Shown piece after piece: positions 35,082 through 43,978 of a stretch of 64,000 nt of DNA (the stretch's first letter is position 1; every line of letters starts with the position of its first letter). The stretch is taken from contig URQQ01000007.1 of assembly GCA_900549995.1 (NCBI GenBank), forward strand, positions 1 to 64,000, read 5' to 3'. Both the position numbers and the translations under genes were made by a program. Under the pieces are notes generated by a model, which saw only the letters and a list, made by a program, of their open reading frames with translations, was not told where the DNA came from and did not search any database. Origin of the DNA: an uncultured Lachnospiraceae bacterium (GTDB lineage Bacteria; Bacillota; Clostridia; Lachnospirales; Lachnospiraceae).

Positions 35082-35121
35082 GAGGCGGATTTCTCTTCGC
35101 AGAGGCTTCCGTCTCTTTTTG
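35082..35121 (+). terminator. Leaky intra-operon terminator after the binding-protein gene
   Basis: GAGGCGGA (35082-35089) pairs with TCCGTCTC (35108-35115), an inner CTCT...AGAG stem is possible, then TTTTT. It would reduce permease expression relative to the binding protein. Confidence 0.7.
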
Positions 35122-35149
35122 CGCGAAAAATCAGGAAAGGAGTGAGGTT

Positions 35150-36043
35150 ATGAAAGGTGCTGTCAGTGTAAAAAGGAGAGTTATGGTACTATACCTGCTG
35201 CCCGGAATTGTGTTGTACAGCTTTATTATTCTTGTTCCGGTCTGTCTTGCGGCATACTACGGAATGTTCGACTGGTCCGGCGGTGTGAATAAAATATTTA
35301 CAGGAATTGAAAATTATAAAAATGTGCTGGCGGATCCGGTGTTTCGAAAATCGCTTTGGAATAATATCTATCTGACGGTAGTCTGTCTGATCGGCCAGAT
35401 TGGAATTGCATTTATTCTGGCTGTGATGCTGAACGGGCGCCATGTAAAATTCAAAGGATTCCACCGGACAATGAGTTATTTCCCGGCGGTTCTCTCGGCG
35501 GTTGTCATCGGATTTATCTGGAGCATGATTTATGACTATAACTATGGGCTTTTGAATGCATTTTTAAAAATGATTGGGCAGGGAGATAAAATACAGGCGT
35601 GGCTGAATAATGATAAACTGGTACTGTTTTTGACGGCGATTCCGCTGATCTGGCAGTTTATCGGATATTATCTTCTGATCATTATGTCGGCATTATCCTC
35701 GGTGGATCCGCAGATATTTGAAATGGCAGAAATTGACGGTGCGAGCGGATGGAAGAAGGCGGTCTATATCACACTGCCGCTGATTAAGAATACGTTAATC
35801 GTCTGTGTCACACTTTGCATCTCAGGAAATATGAAGATTTTCGACCATATTTATGCGATGACCGGGGGAGGTCCCGGCAATGCCAGCAGCGTTATGGCAA
35901 TGTATGCGTATAAGACATCCTTTGTCTCATATAAGATGGGGTATGGAAGTGCGATGTCCATTGTAATTCTGATTGTGAGTCTGATCTTTGTGGCTGGCAG
36001 CAGAGGTGTGCTGATGCATTTTACGAAAGAAAAGGAGGCGTAA
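35150..36043 (+). CDS. Sugar ABC transporter permease (MalF/UgpA-type)
   Basis: 297 residues, six membrane helices. The N-terminal VMVLYLLPGIVLYSFIILVP is typical, and the EAA loop reads MAEIDGASGWKKAVYITLPL. The segment MTGGGPGNASSVMAMYAY is a strong MalF/UgpA mark. AAAGGAGTGAGG precedes the ATG. It pairs with the next gene, 4 bases away. Confidence 0.94.
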   Translation: MKGAVSVKRRVMVLYLLPGIVLYSFIILVPVCLAAYYGMFDWSGGVNKIFTGIENYKNVLADPVFRKSLWNNIYLTVVCLIGQIGIAFILAVMLNGRHVKFKGFHRTMSYFPAVLSAVVIGFIWSMIYDYNYGLLNAFLKMIGQGDKIQAWLNNDKLVLFLTAIPLIWQFIGYYLLIIMSALSSVDPQIFEMAEIDGASGWKKAVYITLPLIKNTLIVCVTLCISGNMKIFDHIYAMTGGGPGNASSVMAMYAYKTSFVSYKMGYGSAMSIVILIVSLIFVAGSRGVLMHFTKEKEA

Positions 36044-36047
36044 ATCG

Positions 36048-36881
36048 ATGAAGGAGACAGGAAGAAAAGCGGTCAGGGTGATTCCCAACCTGATACTGAT
36101 GATATTCTCTATTACCTGTGTGTATCCTGCCATATGGCTGCTCTACTCTTCGCTGAAAGATAAGGCAGAATTTTATAATAATCCGGTTGCGCTGCCGTCA
36201 CATCCGAGTTTCCAGCACTACATAGATATTTTCACGAAAAGTAAAATTCTGGTGTGGATGGGAAATACGGTGAGAAACAGTGCAATATCTCTGGTATTTA
36301 TTATCATGATTGGGTTTATTACAGGATATTTTCTATCCCGGTACCGGTTTAAAGGGAGAAAATTCTTATACGGATATTTTCTTCTTGGAATGCTTGTCCC
36401 GGTACATGCGCTGATGGTTCCAATGTACGTGCTTTTTACAAAAACGGGAATGACGGACCAGTGGTTTACGCTGATCCTTCCTTATACGGCACTGTCGCTT
36501 CCGATCGCGGTATTTTTAGTGGAAAGTTTTGTGCACTCGGTTCCGGTGGAAGTGGAAGAGGCAGCGGCGATTGACGGCAGTTCGTTTCACCGGACATTGT
36601 TCTCTATTATTATGCCGATGTGCAAGCCGATCCTTGTGACGGTAGGAATTATACAGTTTTTTTATGTGTGGAATGAGTTTACATTTGCCCTGATTTTGAT
36701 TAATTCAGAGCAGCTGATGACAGTCCCGGTAGGCATTACACTGTTCAAGGGACAGTTTACAACGGATTATCCGAAAATGATGACAGCGATGCTTGTGGCA
36801 ATTCTTCCGGCGGTGATTCTGTATTTCAGTTTTTCAAAACAGATTATCAAGGGAATGGTTGCAGGTGCAGTGAAAGGTTAA
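36048..36881 (+). CDS. Sugar ABC transporter permease (MalG/UgpE-type)
   Basis: 277 residues, six membrane helices. Landmarks are YPAIWLLYSSLKDKAEFYNN, FLSRYRFKGRKFLYGYFL, the EAA loop VEEAAAIDGSSFHRTLFSI and the end segment KQIIKGMVAGAVKG. AAAGGAGG sits 9 bases before the ATG. No ATPase gene is present in the locus, so a shared MsmK/UgpC-type ATPase encoded elsewhere is probably used, as is common in Firmicutes. Confidence 0.94.
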   Translation: MKETGRKAVRVIPNLILMIFSITCVYPAIWLLYSSLKDKAEFYNNPVALPSHPSFQHYIDIFTKSKILVWMGNTVRNSAISLVFIIMIGFITGYFLSRYRFKGRKFLYGYFLLGMLVPVHALMVPMYVLFTKTGMTDQWFTLILPYTALSLPIAVFLVESFVHSVPVEVEEAAAIDGSSFHRTLFSIIMPMCKPILVTVGIIQFFYVWNEFTFALILINSEQLMTVPVGITLFKGQFTTDYPKMMTAMLVAILPAVILYFSFSKQIIKGMVAGAVKG

Positions 36882-36894
36882 AGGAGAGAAAAAA

Positions 36895-39417
36895 ATGAAC
36901 AGAATCAACTTGAATAATGGATGGAATTTAAAAGAGGCGCCTCTTAGCTGGAGCAAAGAGTATTATGCTGAGGTGATGAAAGCGGAAGGAAAATGGTATT
37001 CTGTGAACCTTCCGGCGGATGTTCATATGCCGCTGATTGAAGCGGGAGAGATGAAAGATCCGGTGCTGGCGGATTACTGCAGAGAGGCAGAATGGGTAGA
37101 AGACCGGTCCTGGTGGTTTGTCAAGCATTTTGAAGGGGCGGATCTTTCTATGGAAAATGACATTGTAGAACTTGTTGTGGAAGGCTTAGATTCCAGAAGT
37201 GATATTTTCCTCAACGGGCATTACCTGGGATGCCATAAAAGCGTGCATTATCCATTTGTCTGCAAAGTAAAAGAGTATCTGAATGCGGGAGACAATGTGA
37301 TTACGGTAAGGATGACGAGCGGTCTGGAGGAGATTACAAGAGAAGACGTGATGGAACTCAATGATGCGGTATGTCTGGAAACATACAATGGTGGGAAGTT
37401 CAGGGGAGATGACCGAAGGTCTTTTGTACGCAGGCCGCAGTATACCGTCGGATGGGACTGGGGACCGAAGGTGATCACAATTGGAATTACCGGAGATGTC
37501 TATCTGAGAAGTTATAAGAAAACGTCGATCAGAGAGGTAAAACTTGAGACTGTCTCCGTCGGAGCTTCGGCAACATTGCATATGATGGCAAATGTAGAGA
37601 ATCTGGATCTGATAGGAAGCAAAAGCTGCAGCCTCAAAGTCAGGATGAGGATGGATGGGATCCTCTGCAAAGAGGAAGTAAAAGAACAGATTCTGCTGAC
37701 GTCGGGATACAACTATATTGATCTGGAATATGAAATCGAGAATCCGAAACTCTGGTGGCCGAATGGCTATGGGGAGCATCCTCTGTATCAGGTAGAGGTG
37801 GAGGTTGTATGTGAAAACCATACAGAAGTTTATCCTGCATTTTCATACGGGATACGGACCATAGAGCTGAACACGGATGTGATTCAGGGGGAAGACAGGA
37901 ATTTTACGTTTGTTGTGAATGGGAAGCCTGTTTACTGTAAAGGCGGAAACTGGGTGCCAAATGATTTTATCTATGCACGGGTGCCGGAAGAAAAGTATAA
38001 AGTGCTGATAGAGGAGGCTGTGGAAGCAAATTTCAATATGCTGCGTGTGTGGGGCGGCGGACTCTATGAGAGGGAGCTGTTCTACGACTTGTGCGACGCG
38101 AACGGAATTCTGATCTGGCATGATTTTATGTTCGCATGCTCGACGTATCCAGACCACCATGAATGGTTCCGGTTACTGATGTGGAAAGAGCTGGATTATC
38201 AGACAAAGAGGCTTAGGAATCACAGCAGTATTGCGTTGTTCTGCGGAACAAATGAAGTCCACTGGATCTTTAATTCACAGGATAATCCACAGTGGGGGAT
38301 TGAATTTACTGGTGATCATCCATATGGGCTGAGTGTTCCAAATCAGATGGCACGGGAGATCATCCGAAAGAATTGTGCAAATATTCCGTACTGGAACAGT
38401 TCTCCGTATGGCGGCAGGCTTCCGAATGATGATACGGTGGGAGATGTGCACAGGTGGCACAATGCGCTGATGAGCAAGAAGATGGAAGAGCGGATTGAGC
38501 CGAAAGATTATGATACCATTGAGTCAAAATTTGTCAGTGAATATGGGTTTATCGGTCCGTGCCCGCTGGAGTCGATACAGGAATATATGGATGGTGCTTC
38601 TGCAGATGGCGATGCTATGGACCGGACAGGGGATGTGTGGCAGATGCATTCCAATGTATTTGAAAAAGGGACAGTGAATGAAGCAATCCGGAAAAATTAT
38701 GTCGATGATCCGGAAAAGCTTTCTCTTGAAGACTACATACTGTATGGAGGGATGGCACATGCATTGATGTATGGATATTCACTGGAAGCGATGCGGTTTA
38801 AAGAACATTGTTCTGGCGGATTGTTCTGGATGTATAACGATGCATGGGGCGAAGTCGGCTGGACAATTGTAGATTACTATCTGCGCAGGAAAATTCCTTA
38901 TTATGCTGTGAAACGTTCTCTTGCACATCGGAAATTCACACTCAGACTTGTGGATCAAAAAGTGGTGCTGCAGGGGATGAATGACACACCGGAGGTGTGG
39001 AAGACGAAAGTGAAGATTGGATATGCCACATTCGACGGAACAAAGATGGATCTGAAAGACCTGGAAGTTCAGGTAGATGCGGGAAGCAGGAATTATCTAT
39101 ACCAGATGGAACTTCCAGCAGAAGATTACAGAAAAGGTACTGTCATGCTCTATGCCGAAGACGCGGAGTCTGTATGGCTTCGCATGGATGATATGAGAAA
39201 TCTTGAATATGAGACTTCTGCTGTAGAGATGATAGAATCGGCTCCGGAAGGGGATGGCTGGAAACTGACAGTGAAAGCATCCGGGTTCGCGCACGGGGTT
39301 TACTATAAAGGAAATGAAAAAGGTTCTGATAATTATTTCGATCTGCTTCCGGGGGAAACAAAGACTGTATATATCAAAGGACAGAAAAATGCACCGGAAA
39401 TCAGTCAGGTAAGATAA
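36895..39417 (+). CDS. Beta-mannosidase, glycoside hydrolase family 2
   Basis: 840 residues, normal for GH2 beta-mannosidases, with no signal peptide, so cytoplasmic. A sugar-binding jelly-roll (1-190), two immunoglobulin-like segments (LWWPNGYGEHPLYQVEVE) and the TIM-barrel follow. The barrel has MLRVWGGGLYERELFYDLCD and WHDFMFACSTYP. The acid/base glutamate is in CGTNEVHW (about residue 455) and the nucleophile in FVSEYGFIG (about 548). It releases terminal mannose from imported beta-mannosides. It sits 13 bases after the permease gene and before a mannose/lyxose isomerase gene, which fits the assignment. Confidence 0.93.
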   Translation: MNRINLNNGWNLKEAPLSWSKEYYAEVMKAEGKWYSVNLPADVHMPLIEAGEMKDPVLADYCREAEWVEDRSWWFVKHFEGADLSMENDIVELVVEGLDSRSDIFLNGHYLGCHKSVHYPFVCKVKEYLNAGDNVITVRMTSGLEEITREDVMELNDAVCLETYNGGKFRGDDRRSFVRRPQYTVGWDWGPKVITIGITGDVYLRSYKKTSIREVKLETVSVGASATLHMMANVENLDLIGSKSCSLKVRMRMDGILCKEEVKEQILLTSGYNYIDLEYEIENPKLWWPNGYGEHPLYQVEVEVVCENHTEVYPAFSYGIRTIELNTDVIQGEDRNFTFVVNGKPVYCKGGNWVPNDFIYARVPEEKYKVLIEEAVEANFNMLRVWGGGLYERELFYDLCDANGILIWHDFMFACSTYPDHHEWFRLLMWKELDYQTKRLRNHSSIALFCGTNEVHWIFNSQDNPQWGIEFTGDHPYGLSVPNQMAREIIRKNCANIPYWNSSPYGGRLPNDDTVGDVHRWHNALMSKKMEERIEPKDYDTIESKFVSEYGFIGPCPLESIQEYMDGASADGDAMDRTGDVWQMHSNVFEKGTVNEAIRKNYVDDPEKLSLEDYILYGGMAHALMYGYSLEAMRFKEHCSGGLFWMYNDAWGEVGWTIVDYYLRRKIPYYAVKRSLAHRKFTLRLVDQKVVLQGMNDTPEVWKTKVKIGYATFDGTKMDLKDLEVQVDAGSRNYLYQMELPAEDYRKGTVMLYAEDAESVWLRMDDMRNLEYETSAVEMIESAPEGDGWKLTVKASGFAHGVYYKGNEKGSDNYFDLLPGETKTVYIKGQKNAPEISQVR

Positions 39418-39436
39418 AACGAAGGCAGGGAAAATA

Positions 39437-39459
39437 CCGGCAGGAAATTATCCTGCCGG
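39437..39459 (+). other. Hairpin between beta-mannosidase and isomerase genes
   Basis: CCGGCAGGA / TCCTGCCGG with a 5-base loop, directly upstream of the AGGAGG of the isomerase gene. There is no U-tract, so it is more likely an mRNA stability or translation element than a terminator. Confidence 0.55.
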
Positions 39460-39472
39460 AAGGAGGCAGAAA

Positions 39473-40018
39473 ATGAAACGAGAACAATACGATGCAATCA
39501 GAAAAGAAGCAGTAAAATACTACGAAAAGGCAGGAATTGTGCTGACAGATATTGAGAAAGAGACTATGGAGGCGGCAGACTTTGGTCTTGGCAGATTTGA
39601 AGAAATGGGGCTGATTCTCGTCACTTACATCAATACTGAGAGATGCTGTGCCAAAGAAATGGTGCTCCTTCCGGGACAGACATGCCCGGAACACAGCCAC
39701 GTACCCATTCCGGAACGCAGTTATCCGGGGAAAGAAGAGACATTCCGCTGCCGCTACGGCACAGTACTCCTCTACGTAGAGGGAGAGGAAAGCGAAAATA
39801 TTCAGGCAGTAAAACCGAAAGACACAGAACAATATTTCACTGCAGCACACGAAATAATACTGCACGCCGGTGAGCAGTACACAATGCAGCCAGACACAAA
39901 ACACTGGTTCCAGGCAGGGAAAGAAGGCGCGGTCATTTCCGAATTCAGCACACAAAGCATGGATGAATACGACATATTCACCGATCCGGCGGTTGAAAGG
40001 ATGCCGGTGGTTGAGTAG
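39473..40018 (+). CDS. D-lyxose ketol-isomerase family protein (mannose isomerase)
   Basis: 181-residue cupin. The metal ligands are in CPEHSHVPI (two histidines), KEETFRCRYG (glutamate) and TKHWFQ (histidine). D-lyxose isomerases interconvert D-lyxose with D-xylulose and also D-mannose with D-fructose. Behind a beta-mannosidase the natural job is probably conversion of released mannose to fructose. AGGAGG is 8 bases before the ATG. The stop codon is immediately followed by a palindromic repeat. Confidence 0.9.
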   Translation: MKREQYDAIRKEAVKYYEKAGIVLTDIEKETMEAADFGLGRFEEMGLILVTYINTERCCAKEMVLLPGQTCPEHSHVPIPERSYPGKEETFRCRYGTVLLYVEGEESENIQAVKPKDTEQYFTAAHEIILHAGEQYTMQPDTKHWFQAGKEGAVISEFSTQSMDEYDIFTDPAVERMPVVE

Positions 40019-40057
40019 TTGGGGACGTAATCCTTTTAAATAGGATTACGTCCCCAA
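40019..40057. repeat. Left palindrome of the REP-like element
   Basis: Perfect 15-bp inverted repeat, 9-base loop. It begins on the base after the isomerase stop codon and would form a hairpin at the 3' end of the mannoside operon transcript. Confidence 0.9.
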
Positions 40058-40387
40058 CTTCGATTCAACCTGTCCCCAAGTGCAATTTAACCTGTCCCTT
40101 TTTGAAGTTTTGCATATTCATGCAATAGGCATATTTTTTATAATAGCCTATAGAAATGGCACTTTTTAACTTCTATTCGCGGTAAACTTAGAAAGAGTTA
40201 TATGCACAATATTACATTTTGCTGTTGTTACTACTTTGTTTTCATTGCCTAGAACAGGTCAATTGGCTGAATAACGATGTATTTTCAATTTTTTGGTAGC
40301 CTTTTAATTTAGATAGAATTGTATATTATACATATTAACGCATTTGGGGACAGGTCTATTTGCAATTAGGGACACATTGTTTCTTAA

Positions 40388-40426
40388 TTGGGGACGTAAT
40401 CCAACTGAGAAAGATTACGTCCCCAA
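40388..40426. repeat. Right palindrome of the REP-like element
   Basis: TTGGGGACGTAATCC, loop AACTGAGAAA, then GATTACGTCCCCAA: 14 paired bases. The arm is identical to the left copy. Confidence 0.9.
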
Positions 40427-40435
40427 TCAACGCAT

Positions 40436-40464
40436 TTGACTTCCCTCCCCCAAGTTGTTACAAT
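40436..40464 (+). promoter_or_regulatory. Promoter of the MATE exporter gene
   Basis: TTGACT (40436-40441), 17-base spacer, TACAAT (40459-40464). The first three bases of the -35 belong to the AACGCATTTG repeat at the edge of the REP-like element. Confidence 0.7.
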
Positions 40465-40491
40465 AATTAAAGTATATTCTTGGGGGTAATT

Positions 40492-41841
40492 ATGATGCAA
40501 AAGACGACGGCCATGACGGAGGGCAATATCTGGAAGCAGCTGTTTTTGTTTTCGGTTCCGTTGATTTTGGGGAATTTATTTCAGCAGTTATATAATACGG
40601 TGGATTCTATCATAGTAGGGAATTATATTGGGAGTGAGGCGCTTGCGGCAGTCGGTTCGAGCGGCTCGCTTTTAAATCTTCTGATAGGTTTTTGTGTTGG
40701 GGCTTCGGCGGGGGCCGGGGTCGTGATTTCGCAGTATTACGGGGCAAAGGATGAGAAGGGGCTTCATAAGGCGGTTCATACGACGATCGCGATTGCCATT
40801 GCGGCGGGAATCATACTGACGGTGGTGGGGATTTTGCTGTCACCACTTCTTTTGAGAGCGATGGGAACGCCCTCGGAGGTGTTTGATCAGGCGGTGATCT
40901 ATCTCCAGGTATACTGGGGCGGAATTTTATTCAATGTCATCTACAACATGGCGGCGGGGATATTAAATGCGGTCGGCAATTCCAGGAGGTCGCTGGTTTA
41001 TCTGATGATCGCGGCAATTTCGAATATCTTTCTGGATCTTTTGTTTGTTGTGGTATTCAAGATGGGAATCGTCGGTGCGGCGCTTGCGACGGATGTAAGC
41101 CAGCTGCTTTCGTCTATTTTCATTATTCTTTTCCTTGTGAGGAGTAAAGAAATGTACCGCCTGAAGTTGAAAGATATCCGTTTTTATGATAAAATGCTTG
41201 GAAAAATCTTAAGGATAGGACTGCCGACAGGGATACAGAACATTGTAATCTCATTTTCAAATGTAATTGTACAGTCCAGCGTGAACAGTTTCGGTTCCGC
41301 GGTGATGGCTGGTTTTGCCGCTTATGTTAAAATAGACGGATTTAATATTATGCCGGTGATGAGTTTCAGCATGGCTGCGACGACATTTACCGGACAGAAT
41401 ATCGGAGCCGGACGTTACGACCGGGTGAGAAAGGGAATGTGGGTGTCGCTTTCGATGGGCGTGATTTATACGATAGCGACCGGGGCACTGCTTCTGTTAT
41501 TTGCGCCTCAGATTATCGGGGTATTTACGAATAACAAAGAAGTAGTTCAGCATGGTGTATACGTATTGAAATATTTCTGCCCGTTCTACTTTCTTCTGGC
41601 GGTTATGCATGAGCTGTCGGGAACGATTCGCGGAACCGGCAAGACTGTAGAGCCTATGCTGATTGCGCTGACAAGTCTCTGTGTCTTCAGAGTAGTGTGG
41701 ATCATGGTCGTCCTGTCGATAGAACACCGGATGGACTGGCTGTTTGTAGTCTATCCTATTTCGTGGCTGATCGGAGCCGTGTTGACAGTGTTATATGCTT
41801 GGAAAGGAAAATGGATGCCGGATGAGATGCGGAATAAATAA
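40492..41841 (+). CDS. MATE family efflux transporter
   Basis: 449 residues, twelve membrane helices in two halves. MATE marks include LFLFSVPLILGNLFQQLYNT, VDSIIVGNYIGSEALAAVG, GAGVVISQYYGAKDEKG and, in the second half, TTFTGQNIGAGRYDRVRKGM. It exports drugs or metabolites by cation antiport; the substrate is unknown. The ATG at 40492 follows GGGGG at 40482-40486; 40495 is also possible. It overlaps the start of the next gene. Confidence 0.94.
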   Translation: MMQKTTAMTEGNIWKQLFLFSVPLILGNLFQQLYNTVDSIIVGNYIGSEALAAVGSSGSLLNLLIGFCVGASAGAGVVISQYYGAKDEKGLHKAVHTTIAIAIAAGIILTVVGILLSPLLLRAMGTPSEVFDQAVIYLQVYWGGILFNVIYNMAAGILNAVGNSRRSLVYLMIAAISNIFLDLLFVVVFKMGIVGAALATDVSQLLSSIFIILFLVRSKEMYRLKLKDIRFYDKMLGKILRIGLPTGIQNIVISFSNVIVQSSVNSFGSAVMAGFAAYVKIDGFNIMPVMSFSMAATTFTGQNIGAGRYDRVRKGMWVSLSMGVIYTIATGALLLLFAPQIIGVFTNNKEVVQHGVYVLKYFCPFYFLLAVMHELSGTIRGTGKTVEPMLIALTSLCVFRVVWIMVVLSIEHRMDWLFVVYPISWLIGAVLTVLYAWKGKWMPDEMRNK

Positions 41842-42205
41842 GTGGGAGAAGCCATTTACAGAAGAAGAAAAGAACAATTACAGAGAAGAAGCCAGAAAAG
41901 TGTTTGCGCAGAAGGCAGATTATTATGCTGAAAAACTTGGCGTTACTTATAACAGGATTGCTATCCGTGAACAGAAAACAAGATGGGGAAGCTGCAGTTC
42001 CAAAAAGAACCTGAATTTTAACTGGAGACTTCTGCTTGCGCCGGAAGAGATTCTGGATTATGTGGTGGCGCATGAGCTGTCACACCTGAAAGAAATGAAT
42101 CATTCCAGAGAATTCTATAAAGTGCTGGAGTCAGTGATGCCGGATTACCGGTGGCGCCAGCAGTGGTTGAAGGATAATGGAATGACCCTGTGGCAGAGAA
42201 GATAG
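41822..42205 (+). CDS. YgjP-like metallopeptidase domain protein
   Basis: 127 residues. The core is KTRWGSCSSKKNLNFNWRL, then YVVAHELSHLKEMNHSREFY with a HELSH zinc motif and a downstream histidine as third ligand. This is the short YgjP/DUF45 form (usually 220-240 residues), so the N-terminal half of the family is absent. In-frame starts are 41822 and 41795; neither has a strong ribosome binding site, so translational coupling to the MATE gene (20-base overlap) is likely. Confidence 0.82.
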   Translation: MRCGINKWEKPFTEEEKNNYREEARKVFAQKADYYAEKLGVTYNRIAIREQKTRWGSCSSKKNLNFNWRLLLAPEEILDYVVAHELSHLKEMNHSREFYKVLESVMPDYRWRQQWLKDNGMTLWQRR

Positions 42206-42227
42206 TGTGTTGAAAGAAGGATGAAAT

Positions 42228-43643
42228 GTGAAAAAAGCTGTAAAATATATTATTGGAGCGATCGCTGTATTAACTGCATATGAACTGGGAGGCGCGCTCC
42301 TTCCATTTGCCAGAATGAAGACGGCGGACAGTGAGTATAAGGAAAATGTTGATACAGATGTCTATTACGGCGGAAGCGAAGACGGCGCCGACCGGGCAAG
42401 GGTAGTAGAGGAGAATAAGGATGCTCTGGACACGAGACTTTCCATGTTCGAGGAGGCAAAAGAAAGTATTATTCTGACAACATTCGATATCCGTGAAGGG
42501 AAAAGTACAGATCAGATTTTCTCGTCTCTGATTGCGGCAGCGGACCGCGGCGTAAAAGTACGGATTATTGTAGACGGAATGTACGGAATGCTCCACATGA
42601 ACGGGAAAGATACCTTTTATGCGGCGGGAAGCCACAAGAATATTGAGATCAAATATTACAATGAGCCCAATCCGTTAAAGCCGTGGACATTTAACGGAAG
42701 AATGCATGATAAATATATCATCATCGATGACCAGCTGCTCCTGCTTGGCGGAAGAAATACATTTGATTATTTTATCGGAGAATGGAAGGGGAAGAACAGG
42801 GGTTTTGACCGGGAAGTTCTCGTCTATAATACGGACTATGAACAGGGAGCGGACAAAAGTGTCATCGGTGAGGTCAAAGCATATTTTGAGAGTATGTGGA
42901 AGAAAAAAGAATGCAGGACCGTATTTGGGAAGACGCCCGGATCACATAAAAACGGGACAGAAAAAGCACTTGCCAGAATGAAGGACTGCTATCAGGGACT
43001 GTCAGCCCAGCCTGTAGATTACTGGGAAACGACAGCAGCCACAAAAAAGATATCCTTCCTTCATAACCCGACACATATATATGGGAAAGAACCCTATGTC
43101 TGGGAAGAACTTCGCCAGCTGATGATGCAGGCAGAGGAGCGGGTGATGATTCATACACCCTATGCAGTTTACTCGGAAGAGATGTATGAAGGAATGAAAG
43201 AAATCAGTGAAAAGGTTCCTAATACATCCGTGATCTTAAATGCAATTGCAGTCGGCGACAATGTATGTGCTTCCTCAGATTACCTGAGGAATAAGAACAG
43301 GCTTCTTGATACAGGAATGGACTTTTATGAGTATATGGGGGATTACTCAACGCATGGGAAATCACTCGTAATTGATCAAAATATCTCAGTGATCGGTTCC
43401 TATAACTTTGACAACCGGAGTACTTATGTGGACACAGAGACGATGCTTGTGATTGACAGTACCGGCTTAAATGAACAGCTGACAGGATATCTGGAAGCAC
43501 TGAAAGCAGAGTCATTGAAGGTCATTGATGAGAACCGCTACGAGGCAAAGGATGGAGTAAAACAAAAAGAAATTCCTGCGAAAAAGAAGAAGCTGATCAA
43601 GAAACTTGCATTTTTCCTGCAGCCATTCCGCTATCTTATATAA
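42228..43643 (+). CDS. Phospholipase D family protein (cardiolipin synthase-like)
   Basis: 471 residues from a GTG start with AAGAAGG 7 bases upstream. One N-terminal hydrophobic segment (YIIGAIAVLTAYELGGALL). Two HKD motifs: MHDKYIIIDDQLLLLGGRN (about residue 160) and THGKSLVIDQNISVIGSYN (about 375). Both have H-x-K-x4-D, so the catalytic pair is complete. It may be a cardiolipin synthase or another phosphatidyl transferase; the single anchor and long spacing favour an uncharacterised PLD subgroup. Confidence 0.88.
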   Translation: MKKAVKYIIGAIAVLTAYELGGALLPFARMKTADSEYKENVDTDVYYGGSEDGADRARVVEENKDALDTRLSMFEEAKESIILTTFDIREGKSTDQIFSSLIAAADRGVKVRIIVDGMYGMLHMNGKDTFYAAGSHKNIEIKYYNEPNPLKPWTFNGRMHDKYIIIDDQLLLLGGRNTFDYFIGEWKGKNRGFDREVLVYNTDYEQGADKSVIGEVKAYFESMWKKKECRTVFGKTPGSHKNGTEKALARMKDCYQGLSAQPVDYWETTAATKKISFLHNPTHIYGKEPYVWEELRQLMMQAEERVMIHTPYAVYSEEMYEGMKEISEKVPNTSVILNAIAVGDNVCASSDYLRNKNRLLDTGMDFYEYMGDYSTHGKSLVIDQNISVIGSYNFDNRSTYVDTETMLVIDSTGLNEQLTGYLEALKAESLKVIDENRYEAKDGVKQKEIPAKKKKLIKKLAFFLQPFRYLI

Positions 43644-43978
43644 ATGATTATCATGATATTATTCGAAAAGGACAATCACCCAAAGGACAGATTCAAGCTC
43701 AGGAACCTGCCCTTTTTGATTCTGACATATGCCGGGAAGCCTGCAGGAAGATTGCGAATGGAAGATGGCAAAACCTTTCGGAGAGAAAGCAGTATGTCTT
43801 TGAATCTTTGGTGTTATAATAAATTTGCGAAAGCATAGTGACAGATGCTTTGCCGGGAGGAAGTATTTTTCATTCTTCCGGTTTCCGGAATGAAAGAACT
43901 GGAAGAGAATTATTATTGCCACATATGATTTGAAGTTGTATAATAAATGTAACGACGAAAGGTAAGGGAGGCTTGCTT
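43644..43978 (+). other. 335-base intergenic region with the PHP gene promoter
   Basis: A 64-codon frame at 43644-43838 has no ribosome binding site, and its protein looks random, so I do not call it. Two plus-strand -10 elements are visible (TATAAT at 43815-43820 without a -35, and the full promoter at 43916-43944). Small hairpins occur at 43828-43853 (AAAGCAT/ATGCTTT) and 43871-43892. Confidence 0.5.
43916..43944 (+). promoter_or_regulatory. Promoter of the PHP phosphoesterase gene
   Basis: TTGCCA (43916-43921), 17-base spacer, TATAAT (43939-43944). Confidence 0.75.

Larger units (their letters stand above)
40019..40438. repeat. 420-base non-coding element with palindromic ends (REP/MITE-like)
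   Basis: No gene. The left end is a 15-bp palindrome (40019-40057, arms TTGGGGACGTAATCC), then two ACCTGTCCC words (near 40068 and 40090). The right end has GGGGACAGGT (40346-40355), GGGACA (near 40369) and a 14-bp palindrome with the same arm sequence (40388-40426). The interior, about 240 bases, is AT-rich and has no open frame of note. The outer parts are thus arranged as inverted repeats. AACGCATTTG occurs at 40337-40346 and again at 40429-40438. It resembles REP-type sequences mobilised by IS200-like transposases, by inference. Confidence 0.75.

Noticed and set aside
40019..40438. CRISPR array
   Set aside because: Only two copies of each repeat, arranged as inverted palindromes with unequal spacing and no cas genes.
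43644..43838. 64-codon frame after the phospholipase-D gene
   Set aside because: No ribosome binding site, no domain, and a -10 element lies within its end.
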